A DNA stretch of 8,605 nt from CAIOSQ01 sp044359885 (GTDB taxonomy: Bacteria; Pseudomonadota; Alphaproteobacteria; CACIAM-22H2). A model generated the notes under the pieces. That model had not been told where the DNA came from. It saw nothing but the letters and a program-made list of their open reading frames with translations, and did not search any database. The stretch lies in contig JBIKLI010000182.1 of assembly GCA_044359885.1 (NCBI GenBank), positions 1 through 8,605 of the forward strand, written 5' to 3'. Shown here piece after piece: positions 1 to 6,376 of this stretch (position 1 is its first letter; every line of letters begins with the position of its first letter). The position numbers and the translations under genes were made by a program.

Positions 1-378
1 CTGGGAATGATCGAGCCGGGCCGCGTGATCGGCATCACCCAGGAGATGTCGGGCATGCGCGGCGAAACGCAGGTGATCTCGCTGCGCCTCGTGATGTACT
101 ACCGGCCCGAACTGCATGGCCTGCGGATCGCGGACGACATCGACATCGAAGGCGCGCATCACGTGCGCGCCAGCCTGGTGCCGGCCGCCCTCTCGCTGTT
201 CGGCGCAGCGAACATGATCGTCAACGCGACGCACGATGTGATCGGGGCGGCGCCCGGCCTGGTCAACATGCTCGACCTGACGATCGCCGGCACGCGCCGC
301 GGCGGGTTCCGCTACGTCGTCGATCCCGCGTCGCGGCCGCGGCCGGGCGAGGTGCGGCTCGTCCGGCTGCCGGCCTGA
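1..378 (+). CDS. DapB/2,4-diaminopentanoate dehydrogenase-like oxidoreductase, C-terminal part (5' truncated by window)
   Basis: The open frame runs in from the left edge and ends at TGA 376-378, so about 125 C-terminal residues are visible and the true start lies outside. The visible part looks like the substrate-binding/dimerisation half of DapB-like NAD(P)-dependent dehydrogenases of the 2,4-diaminopentanoate dehydrogenase type. A GRVIGITQ strand opens it, a long mixed beta segment follows, and near the end there is the characteristic run NMIVNATHDVIGAAPGLVNM, where family members have a 'VN.IP.V..A.PGL.TM.DLP' pattern. The N-terminal Rossmann motif would be upstream and cannot be checked. 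The next gene starts 19 bases downstream on the same strand, so the two are probably co-transcribed. Such enzymes reduce or oxidise amino-acid-derived imines or amines, which would fit the transporter beside it. The family call is from remembered pattern only, and the substrate is unknown. Confidence 0.6.
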   Translation: MGMIEPGRVIGITQEMSGMRGETQVISLRLVMYYRPELHGLRIADDIDIEGAHHVRASLVPAALSLFGAANMIVNATHDVIGAAPGLVNMLDLTIAGTRRGGFRYVVDPASRPRPGEVRLVRLPA

Positions 379-397
379 CGCGCGGCGGCGCCGTATC

Positions 398-1915
398 TTG
401 CAAACCTGGGACGCCGCCCTCTTCCTCCAGGTCCTGACCTCGCCGCTGCTGGTCGCCGCGGCGTGGACGACCGTCTGGGTCGCCACGGTGGCGCAGGCGG
501 CCGGCACGGCGATCGGCGTGCTCGTCGCCCCGATGATGATGTCGCGCGCGCGCCTGCCGCGGCTGGTCGCGTGGCTCTATCTCTGGGTGTTCCGGGGCAC
601 GCCGCTCCTGGCCCAGATCCTGTTCTTCTACGCCGTGCTGCCGCTCGTCGGCCTGCGCTTCGACGTCGTGACCACCGGATTGCTGGCGCTGTCGATCAAC
701 GAGGGCGCGCGCATGGCCGAGATCGTCCGCGGCGGCCTGCTCTCCGTACCGGCCGAGCAGCGCGAGGCGGCGACCGCGCTGGGCCTGCGACGGGTCCAGG
801 CCTTCCTCCTCGTCGTGCTTCCGCAGGCGGCCCGGGCCATCGTGCCGCCGCTCGGCAACAACTACAGCTACATGATCAAGGCGACGTCGCTGCTGAGCGT
901 GATCTCCTTCGCCGAGTTGCTGCGCACGTCCCAGCAGCTCGCCCAGTCGACGGCGCGTCCGCTGGAGATCTACGCCGCGGCCGCGCTCTGGTATCTCGCC
1001 ATCGTCTCCGTGCTGACCCTGCTGCAGCGCCTGCTGGAGCGGCGGATGGCGCGCGCCGACACGCAACGGCGGACCACCCGCGCCGACGCATCGCCGCCGG
1101 ATGCCGGCCGGCCGCGCGTCGCCGCGACGCTGCCCGGGCCGGCGGGATCGGCACCGCCGCTGATCGAGGCCCGCGGGCTGGTCCGCCGTCTGGGCGGCAC
1201 GCTGGCCCTCGATGGCGCCGATCTCGACGTCCGGCGCGGAGAGGTGGTCGTCGTGATCGGGCCATCGGGCTCCGGCAAGTCGACCCTGCTGCGGTGCCTG
1301 AACCATCTGGAGACGCCGGACGCGGGCGTCGTGCGGCTGGACGGGGAGACGGTGGGCGTCGTCGCCGGCCCGGACGGCGCGATGCGCCCGCGCCCCGAGG
1401 CCGAGATCGACCGCCAGCGACGCCGTCTGGGCATGGTGTTCCAGCGCTTCCATCTGTTCGCGCATCTCACCGTGCTGCGCAACGTCGCGATCGGTCCCGA
1501 GCGCAGCCTGGGCCTGCCGCGCGCGGAAGCCGAGGCGCGCGCCCGCGGCCTGCTCGCCCGGCTCGGGCTCGCCGACAAGCTCGATGCGCGCCCGGCCGCG
1601 CTATCGGGCGGACAGCGCCAGCGTGTCGCGATCGCCCGCGCGCTCGCGATGGAACCGCTGGCCCTGCTGTTCGACGAACCGACCTCGGCCCTCGATCCGG
1701 AACTGGTCCAGGACGTCCTCGCCGCCATGCGCGGGCTGGCCGCGGCCGGGACGACGATGGTGGTCGTCACCCACGAGATCGGCTTCGCGCGCGCCGTCGC
1801 CGACCGTGTCGTGATGATGGAAGCCGGCCGCATCGTCGAAGCCGGGCCGCCGGACCGCATCCTGTCGGCCCCCACGGATCCGCGCACGCGGCGCTTCGTC
1901 GCCCAGCTCGGCTGA
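398..1915 (+). CDS. Fused amino acid ABC transporter permease/ATP-binding protein
   Basis: This is one 505-residue chain holding two normally separate subunits of a polar amino acid importer (HisM/GlnP-type permease plus HisP/GlnQ-type ATPase). Residues 1-220 are hydrophobic with about five membrane segments. They contain the permease coupling loop around 119-145 (EAATALGLRRVQ followed by VLPQA), which docks on the ATPase. Residues 221-253 form an Arg/Pro/Ala-rich linker. Residues 254-505 are the ATPase: Walker A GPSGSGKST at 288-296, Q-loop Gln349 in VFQRFHLF, signature LSGGQRQ at 402-408, Walker B LALLFDEP with catalytic Glu427, D-loop SALD at 430-433, and switch His459. All catalytic elements are intact. 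The start is a TTG with no evident Shine-Dalgarno; no other start codon lies in frame just upstream, and this one gives a normal permease N-terminus. No binding protein is in the window; it may lie to the left. The fusion architecture is known in proteobacteria but is less common than split genes. Confidence 0.93.
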   Translation: MQTWDAALFLQVLTSPLLVAAAWTTVWVATVAQAAGTAIGVLVAPMMMSRARLPRLVAWLYLWVFRGTPLLAQILFFYAVLPLVGLRFDVVTTGLLALSINEGARMAEIVRGGLLSVPAEQREAATALGLRRVQAFLLVVLPQAARAIVPPLGNNYSYMIKATSLLSVISFAELLRTSQQLAQSTARPLEIYAAAALWYLAIVSVLTLLQRLLERRMARADTQRRTTRADASPPDAGRPRVAATLPGPAGSAPPLIEARGLVRRLGGTLALDGADLDVRRGEVVVVIGPSGSGKSTLLRCLNHLETPDAGVVRLDGETVGVVAGPDGAMRPRPEAEIDRQRRRLGMVFQRFHLFAHLTVLRNVAIGPERSLGLPRAEAEARARGLLARLGLADKLDARPAALSGGQRQRVAIARALAMEPLALLFDEPTSALDPELVQDVLAAMRGLAAAGTTMVVVTHEIGFARAVADRVVMMEAGRIVEAGPPDRILSAPTDPRTRRFVAQLG

Positions 1916-1931
1916 GGCCTCGCTCAGCCGA
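1908..1931. terminator. Inverted repeat spanning both convergent stop codons, candidate bidirectional terminator
   Basis: A perfect 9-bp inverted repeat (TCGGCTGAG ... CTCAGCCGA) has a 6-base loop at 1917-1922. The + strand stop TGA (1913-1915) pairs exactly with the complement of the - strand stop (1924-1926). Position between two converging genes and strong GC pairing suit a shared terminator. There is no T-tract on either side, so classical intrinsic termination is uncertain. Part of the symmetry comes from both proteins ending in Gly-stop encoded as GGCTGAG. Confidence 0.5.
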
Positions 1932-2943
1932 ATCGCAGGCGCTGTCCCAGCCCCTTCGCGGCGGCCTTTTCGAGCATCGCGTGACCGAGCGCGATGTCGG
2001 AGAGCGAGAGCCCGCGATGCCAGAACAGGATCGTCTCATCGTCGCGCTCCCGGCCCGGCCGGAGACCGGCGACGACCTGCCCGAGTTCGGCATGGAACCG
2101 GCCCTCATGCAGTCTTCCGGCGTCGAACAGCGGCTTGAGCGCGCCGAAGCGGCCGGCCCGCGCCTGGCCGAAATCGTCCATCAGGAATTTGTCGGCGATG
2201 TCGGCGAGGCTGAGTTCCACCGCGCTGATCGTGCCGTAGGGCATCACCAGCGCGCCGCGCTTGATCCATTCCGTGCGCAGCAGGGGCTGCGGGGTCGTCA
2301 GACGCGAGGCCTCGACGACGATGTCGGCGTCGCGAACGCACGATTCCCAATCCTCAGTGACCATGATCCGCCGGCCGAGATCGCGTTCGAGCCGCGCCGC
2401 GAATTCCAGCCGGCTTTCCGGCCGTCGGGAATGGACCCTGATCTCGTCGAAGCGGAACAGCCGGTCGAGCAGCCGAACGTTCCAATAGGCCGTCCCGCGC
2501 GCGCCGACATGGCCGAGGATGCGCGAGTCGCGCCGCGCCAGATGCTTCGCGCCCAACGCCGTGACCGCCCCCGTGCGCATGTCGGTGATCGCGGAGGCGT
2601 CGATGATCGCCCGCGGCACGCCGATCCGGCGATCGAGCAGCAGCAGGATCGCCAGCTCCGACGGCAGATCGTGCAGGTAGTTGTCATGGAAATCCGAGAC
2701 CACCTTGACGCCCGCCGCGTCGATGGGACCGCCCAGCGATCCGCGCAGCACGTTGAAATGGCCGTTGACCACGCCCGGCTCCAGATGCACGCGCGGCTCG
2801 ATCACCGCCTCGCCGCGCCCCTGGCTGGCGAGCTGCGCCTCCACGGCGGCCAGGATCTCGTCGTCGCCCAGCGCGATCGCGTCGATGTCGAAGCGGTTGA
2901 GATAGGTGACGTAGAGCGGCGGCATCCGGTCGTATTCGTGCAT
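1924..2943 (-). CDS. Ornithine cyclodeaminase/mu-crystallin family protein
   Basis: The 339-residue protein has the length and layout of the ornithine cyclodeaminase (OCD)/mu-crystallin/alanine dehydrogenase family, NAD(P)-dependent enzymes acting on amino acids or cyclic imines. Family landmarks are visible: Arg51 in EPRVHL, Lys80 in GVKVVSDF, the central helix ASAITDMRTGAVTALGAKHLA (117-137) with Arg123, and the C-terminal FWHRGLSLSDIALGHAMLE. Two positions deviate. The Rossmann loop usually written GxGxxA reads GARGTA (147-152). The segment holding the catalytic Asp of Pseudomonas OCD (GGDCPG..EL) reads PYGTISAVEL, with Gly at the Asp position by my hand alignment. Genuine ornithine-to-proline conversion is therefore doubtful, and an imine reductase or dehydrogenase role is more likely. 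The ATG is preceded by GAGG at a suitable distance. The gene lies 16 bases downstream of the ketopantoate-reductase-like gene and is probably in one operon with it. Confidence 0.85.
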   Translation of the reverse strand: MHEYDRMPPLYVTYLNRFDIDAIALGDDEILAAVEAQLASQGRGEAVIEPRVHLEPGVVNGHFNVLRGSLGGPIDAAGVKVVSDFHDNYLHDLPSELAILLLLDRRIGVPRAIIDASAITDMRTGAVTALGAKHLARRDSRILGHVGARGTAYWNVRLLDRLFRFDEIRVHSRRPESRLEFAARLERDLGRRIMVTEDWESCVRDADIVVEASRLTTPQPLLRTEWIKRGALVMPYGTISAVELSLADIADKFLMDDFGQARAGRFGALKPLFDAGRLHEGRFHAELGQVVAGLRPGRERDDETILFWHRGLSLSDIALGHAMLEKAAAKGLGQRLRFG

Positions 2944-2959
2944 CCTGTCCTCGGCGCGA

Positions 2960-3955
2960 TCAGGGGGGAACGTAGAGCCCGAGCCGCTCGGCGAGCGCCC
3001 GGATCATACCATAGGTGAGATCGACCGCGGGCGTCGCCACGCCGGCGCGCCGGCCCAGTTCCGCGATGGCGCCGACCAGCGCGTCGATCTCGAGCGGCCG
3101 GCCGAAATCGACGTCGAGAAGGGTGGAGGTCCGGAACGGCGAGAGCGGCCCCTCGCGGTACTGCGCGACGCGCGCGGCGACGTCGACATCGACCCGCGCG
3201 CCGAGGGCTTCGGCCACCGCGACCGCCTCGCGCATGGCTGAGGCGCCGAAGGCGGCCATTGCGGGATCGGCATAGACGCGCCCGATCGGGGCGCGAACCA
3301 GCGCGCAGAGGGGATTGGTGGCGACGTTGCCGGAGAATTTGAGGGCGACATGGTCACGGATCCGCGCGCTCGCCTCGACGCGGCAGCCGGGCACGTCGAG
3401 GGCGGCGGCGACCGCCCCGATCCGCGCCGCCATGCCCGCGTCGGCAGCACCGATCACCAGACGTGCCGGCGCGTGCTGGGTCACGCGACCCGGCGCGTCG
3501 CGCTCGGCGGCCAGGAAGACGGCAGCACCGATGGTGCGCGCGGCGCCGACATGCGCCGCCAGTTCGCCGCGCGGATCGACGCTGCGCAGCCGTGCATCCC
3601 CGCCGGCGCCCGGCAGGCCGTGCAGATACCACCAGGGCACGCCGTTCACGGCGAACAGCGCGGCGCCGCCGGGCGCGAGCGCCGCGGCCAGATCGGCCGC
3701 CATGGCCGGCAGCGACTGTGCCTTGGCCGCCACGACCACCAGATCCTGGGGCCCGGCATCCGCGCCGCGATCGAAGACCGGCAGGCGCAACGTCACCGGT
3801 TCGGCCTGCGGATCGGCCCGGAAACGCAACCCCTCCGCGCGCAGCGCCGACGCGTTGGCGCCGCGAGCCACGATCGAGACCTCGCGGCCGGCCTGCGCCA
3901 GCCGCGCCGCGATCAGACCGCCGACGGCGCCCGCCCCATAGATGCAGATCCGCAT
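2960..3955 (-). CDS. Ketopantoate reductase family protein (PanE/ApbA-like 2-dehydropantoate 2-reductase)
   Basis: The 331-residue protein begins MRICIYGAGAVGG, with the NADPH-binding GxGxxG loop at residues 7-12. Other ketopantoate reductase landmarks follow: Lys78 in AAKAQ, the FAVNGVPWW segment with Asn104-Gly105, catalytic Lys206 in LKFSGNVATNPL, and the C-terminal TSTLLDVDFGRPLEID with Ser277 and Glu289, which match the substrate-binding Ser and Glu of E. coli PanE. In E. coli this family reduces 2-dehydropantoate to pantoate for CoA synthesis. Many bacteria carry further paralogues in catabolic clusters with other 2-oxoacid-type substrates, and the neighbours here (cyclodeaminase-like protein, amino acid transporter) suggest such a paralogue, so I give no panE symbol. 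The ATG at 3955 is preceded by a good GGGAGG Shine-Dalgarno (3961-3966). It is the first gene of a two-gene - strand unit. I see no clear promoter in the 166 bases between it and the tRNA gene. Confidence 0.88.
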   Translation of the reverse strand: MRICIYGAGAVGGLIAARLAQAGREVSIVARGANASALRAEGLRFRADPQAEPVTLRLPVFDRGADAGPQDLVVVAAKAQSLPAMAADLAAALAPGGAALFAVNGVPWWYLHGLPGAGGDARLRSVDPRGELAAHVGAARTIGAAVFLAAERDAPGRVTQHAPARLVIGAADAGMAARIGAVAAALDVPGCRVEASARIRDHVALKFSGNVATNPLCALVRAPIGRVYADPAMAAFGASAMREAVAVAEALGARVDVDVAARVAQYREGPLSPFRTSTLLDVDFGRPLEIDALVGAIAELGRRAGVATPAVDLTYGMIRALAERLGLYVPP

Positions 3956-4121
3956 CCGAACCTCCCGCTCGACCCCGACGGCCAGCGTCCGACCCCGTGC
4001 CCACCACGCTCGACACCGCCTGCGCCGCCCAAGGCATCGCCGGCGACGGCCGATTCGAGGCTTCGGCGCGCTGGCTCGCGCGCGAACCGTCCGGCGGCAT
4101 GGATGAAGGACGAAGGGAGAA

Positions 4122-4197
4122 TGGTGCCCAGGGCCGGAATCGAACCAGCGACACTGCGATTTTCAGTCGCATGCTCTACCAACTGAGCTACCTGGGC
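4122..4197 (-). tRNA. tRNA-Phe (anticodon GAA)
   Basis: The complementary strand folds into a standard 76-nt tRNA. The acceptor stem GCCCAGG pairs with CCTGGGC, the D arm is GCTC/GAGC with an AGTTGGTA loop, and the anticodon stem TGCGA/TCGCA carries loop CTGAAAA, giving anticodon GAA. The variable loop is 5 bases, and the T arm GCTGG/CCGGC has loop TTCGATT and one G-T pair. Discriminator A and an encoded CCA end the gene. It reads phenylalanine codons. It lies between the aldo/keto reductase gene and the ketopantoate-reductase-like gene on the same strand and has its own promoter. The bases just after CCA (4100-4121) are pyrimidine-rich on the transcribed strand, with no hairpin terminator that I can see. 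Confidence 0.98.
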
Positions 4198-4219
4198 ACG
4201 GTGCTCATCGCGCGATCGG

Positions 4220-4248
4220 CTTATAGACAAACCGCCCCGGCCTGTCCA
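4220..4248 (-). promoter_or_regulatory. Sigma-70-type promoter of tRNA-Phe
   Basis: On the - strand a -35 element TGGACA (4248-4243) is followed by exactly 17 bases and then a -10 element TATAAG (4225-4220). Transcription would start near 4213, about 16 bases before the mature 5' end at 4197, a normal leader length for RNase P processing. Each hexamer differs from the consensus by one base, and the AT-rich -10 stands out in this GC-rich DNA. Confidence 0.8.
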
Positions 4249-4252
4249 CCGC

Positions 4253-4271
4253 GCCGCGACGCCGCGACGCC
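4253..4271. repeat. Short tandem octamer repeat upstream of the tRNA promoter
   Basis: Two perfect copies of GCCGCGAC (4253-4260, 4261-4268) are followed by a third GCC. The repeat sits just upstream of the -35 element of the tRNA-Phe promoter. It may be chance in GC-rich DNA or part of an upstream regulatory region; no function can be assigned. Confidence 0.4.
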
Positions 4272-4290
4272 CCGGGGGTCCCCGCCGGGC

Positions 4291-5124
4291 TCAGAGCATG
4301 GCGAGCGGGCTTGGACCCGACGGCGGCGGGAAGGCCGCGTCCAGATCCGCCAGATCGTCGGCCGTCAGCGTCAAATCGGCCGCACGCCGGTTCTCGCGCA
4401 GATGGGCGGTCCGCCCGGCCTTGGGGATCGCCATCACGCCGTCGCGCGACAGCAGCCAGGCCAGTGCGATCTGCGCGGCCGTGGCGTCGTGCCGGCGCGC
4501 CACGCGCTGCAAGGCCGGCGTCTTCAGGAACGCCCCCTGGCCCAGCGGCGTGTAGGCCATCAGCGGCACGCCGCGCTCGCGGCACCAGGGCAGCAGATCC
4601 CATTCGATGCCGCGCTCCGACAGGTTGTACAGGACCTGATCGGTCGCGAGCGCCGATCCGCCCGGCCGCGACCACACGCGGCCCGCGCCGCGCGCGTCGA
4701 AATTGCTGATGCCGAAGGCCAGGATCTTTCCCTGGTCGCGCAGCCGCAGGAACGACTCCAGCGTCTCGTCGATCGGCACCGAACCCGGCCAGTGCAGCAG
4801 ATAGAGATCGAGGCGGTCGGTCCGCAGCCGCGCGAGGCTGCGTGCGCAGGCTTCTTCCATACGCTTGCGCGAGGCGTTCTGCGGGTAGCATTTCGAGACC
4901 AGGAACACCTCCTCGCGCCGTCCCGCGATGGCCTCGCCGACGATCGTCTCGACCGCGCCCTCGCCATACATTTCGGCGGTGTCGATCGCGGCCATGCCCA
5001 GATCGAGACCCAGCCGCAGCGAGGCGATCGCCTCCGCGCGGCCGGCGCCGCGTTCAGCCAGGTTCCAGGTCCCCTGCCCCAGCGCCGGCACGCGCCGGCC
5101 AGCGGGAAACTCGACCGTCTTCAT
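4291..5124 (-). CDS. Aldo/keto reductase, YeaE type
   Basis: The 277-residue protein is an NADPH-dependent aldo/keto reductase with the complete catalytic tetrad Asp48 (AAIDTA), Tyr53 (EMYG), Lys78 (VSKCY) and His111 (LLHW). The cofactor-binding C-terminus is IPKAGRTAHLREN at 233-245. The overall wording (LGQGTWN start, ATDQVLYNLSERGIEWDLLPWC, MAYTPLGQ) closely follows E. coli YeaE, which reduces methylglyoxal and other aldehydes; the true substrate here is not known. The open frame continues 69 codons upstream to 5331, but that part is the shadow of yacG. The correct start is ATG 5124-5122, which overlaps the yacG stop as ATGA, has GGGAGA a few bases upstream, and gives the normal family N-terminus. 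It is the last gene of the infA-maf-RNase-yacG operon, and its expression is probably coupled to yacG translation. Confidence 0.93.
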   Translation of the reverse strand: MKTVEFPAGRRVPALGQGTWNLAERGAGRAEAIASLRLGLDLGMAAIDTAEMYGEGAVETIVGEAIAGRREEVFLVSKCYPQNASRKRMEEACARSLARLRTDRLDLYLLHWPGSVPIDETLESFLRLRDQGKILAFGISNFDARGAGRVWSRPGGSALATDQVLYNLSERGIEWDLLPWCRERGVPLMAYTPLGQGAFLKTPALQRVARRHDATAAQIALAWLLSRDGVMAIPKAGRTAHLRENRRAADLTLTADDLADLDAAFPPPSGPSPLAML

Positions 5125-5309
5125 CGTTTCGTCTCCCGCGCATCGGGGTCGCCATCGACCTCGTCGGGCACCGGCTCGCCGGGGATCCGGTAGGCCCCGA
5201 CCAGCCAGCGCCGCAGATCGTCGTCCTTGCAGCGCACGGAGCAGAACGGCGCGGCCGCCGCGACCGACGGCCGCGAACAGATGGGGCAGAGCTTGCGTCC
5301 GGCACTCAT
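5121..5309 (-). CDS. yacG: DNA gyrase inhibitor YacG (zinc-binding)
   Basis: This is a 62-residue protein with the YacG treble-clef zinc site CPIC (Cys8, Cys11) and FCSVRC (Cys23, Cys27). A DDDLRRWLVGAYRIPGEPV segment follows and then an acidic tail, matching the family in length and order. E. coli YacG binds GyrB and blocks DNA binding by gyrase; a regulatory role in Alphaproteobacteria is inferred from family only. The frame is open far upstream (to 6530), but this is an antiparallel-frame artefact of GC-rich DNA. The start ATG 5309-5307 overlaps the stop of the RNase-like gene as ATGA, and the stop overlaps the aldo/keto reductase start the same way. No close Shine-Dalgarno is visible (a GAGG lies 13 bases away), in keeping with translational coupling. 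Confidence 0.93.
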   Translation of the reverse strand: MSAGRKLCPICSRPSVAAAAPFCSVRCKDDDLRRWLVGAYRIPGEPVPDEVDGDPDARETKR

Positions 5310-6376
5310 TCGCGCGCCAAATCCTCGCCACGCCGCAATTCGAACAATCCGCCTCTGGTCCAGCCTAGCAATCCTACCCGGCGGCGGTCGATGGCAGTCG
5401 ACGCAGCGAGCGTGTCGACGACGGCGCGCCGGGAGGCCTCGCCGGTGCGCAGGAAGTCGACGACGACCGTCCCGCGCAGATCGCGCAGGCGCAGCTGGCG
5501 GCCGATCTCGCGCGCGGCCGCGCGGTTGAGCGCGGCGGCATCGCCCGCCCCGCCGCCGGCATCGACGTCGATCGCCGTCAGCGCGCGCGTCGCCTCGACC
5601 ACGAGCGCGCCGCCGCCGGGAAGGGCGACGCGCGACGCCTCGGCCTGTGCCAGCTGGACCGCGACGTCGTTGAGGTCGAAGAGCGGCGCGCCGGCTTCGA
5701 GTTCGGCCGCGACCGCGAAGGCGGCAAGCGCATGCGCGACCGGCTTCTCCGCCACCAGGATACGGCGCGGCCGCGCCCGCAGCAGCGGCAGCGCGGCCCG
5801 CCAGGCCGCCGGCTCGGCATGGACCAGCGCCGGCGCCCGGGCGCGCGCGGCGTCGGCCTCGATCCGTGCCCAGGTCGCCGCCAGCGCCGCGAGCTCGGCC
5901 CCGACCGACTCGGTATGCGCGTCCGCGGCGGCGCTGCGCAGCGTCGCGCCAAGCCCGGATGGCACGCGCGGTGCCAGAGCCTCGAGGCGCGCACCATCCG
6001 TCGCGGGGATCGTGCGCGGCAACCGCAGCCCCGCCCCGTCGCGCTGCAGCGTCACGTAGCGTCCGACCAGGGACGGCCGCGCGGTTGCCCGTGCGGGCTT
6101 GCCATCGCGCGCAGCCGCCACGATCTGGACCAGCACGGCATCGCCCGGACGCGGCGACGCCGCGCCCGCCTCCAGCGCCGCCGGCACGTCGCCGCCCAGG
6201 GTCACGAAGACCAGGCCAAGATCGTCGCGACGCTGCGCCACCCGCGCCAGATGGATCGCACCCGGCGCCTGTGCGCCCTGCGCGGGCGCGGCCACCCAGT
6301 CGAGCAGTTCGCCGCCGTCGACCAGCGCGGCCGCGACGCCGCCGTCCCAGGCGGCGACGAGCAGGTCGCGGCTCAA
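5306..6376 (-). CDS. Short ribonuclease E/G family protein
   Basis: The 356-residue protein is alignable to the catalytic part of RNase E/G, endonucleases that process rRNA and mRNA. Residues 1-110 resemble the divergent S1-containing start (SRDLLVAAW...VLVQIV...GRYVTL). The segment around 139-150 (SGLGATLRSAA) matches the 5'-monophosphate sensor of RNase E, with Arg147 and Ser148 at the Arg169/Thr170 positions. Residues 258-310 match the DNase I-like metal site: ALTAIDVDAG with Asp270 at the Asp303 position and EIGRQLRLRDLRGTVVVDF with Asp307 at the Asp346 position. The Asn305 position is Asp272. The protein stops right after the GLLGWTR...FELRR strand, so the CPxCxG zinc-link and C-terminal region of RNase E/G are missing. 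The start is TTG 6376-6374, overlapping the maf stop as TTGA; upstream extension to 6517 is shadow sequence. Placement between maf and yacG is typical of Alphaproteobacteria. Activity may be reduced or specialised. Confidence 0.88.
   Translation of the reverse strand: MSRDLLVAAWDGGVAAALVDGGELLDWVAAPAQGAQAPGAIHLARVAQRRDDLGLVFVTLGGDVPAALEAGAASPRPGDAVLVQIVAAARDGKPARATARPSLVGRYVTLQRDGAGLRLPRTIPATDGARLEALAPRVPSGLGATLRSAAADAHTESVGAELAALAATWARIEADAARARAPALVHAEPAAWRAALPLLRARPRRILVAEKPVAHALAAFAVAAELEAGAPLFDLNDVAVQLAQAEASRVALPGGGALVVEATRALTAIDVDAGGGAGDAAALNRAAAREIGRQLRLRDLRGTVVVDFLRTGEASRRAVVDTLAASTAIDRRRVGLLGWTRGGLFELRRGEDLARE

Noticed and set aside
463..3018. An 851-codon + strand open frame running across the transporter and the cyclodeaminase-like gene
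   Set aside because: Its translation is Arg/Ala/Pro-rich without any family motif and it is out of frame with two well-supported genes. Long spurious frames are expected at this GC content.
4253..4271. Tandem octamers as a CRISPR or iteron array
   Set aside because: There are only two full copies with no spacers, and no cas or replication gene lies nearby.
4262..4290. GC-rich run after the aldo/keto reductase stop as an intrinsic terminator
   Set aside because: The best stem is 4-5 bp with a 2-4-base loop and no following T-tract.
3463..5193. A 576-codon + strand open frame covering the tRNA and the aldo/keto reductase
   Set aside because: It crosses a clear tRNA gene and lies antisense to genes with intact catalytic motifs; its translation is low-complexity and Arg-rich.
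5125..5331. 69-residue N-terminal extension of the aldo/keto reductase
   Set aside because: It is the yacG sequence read in another frame; the family N-terminus begins at the ATG at 5124.
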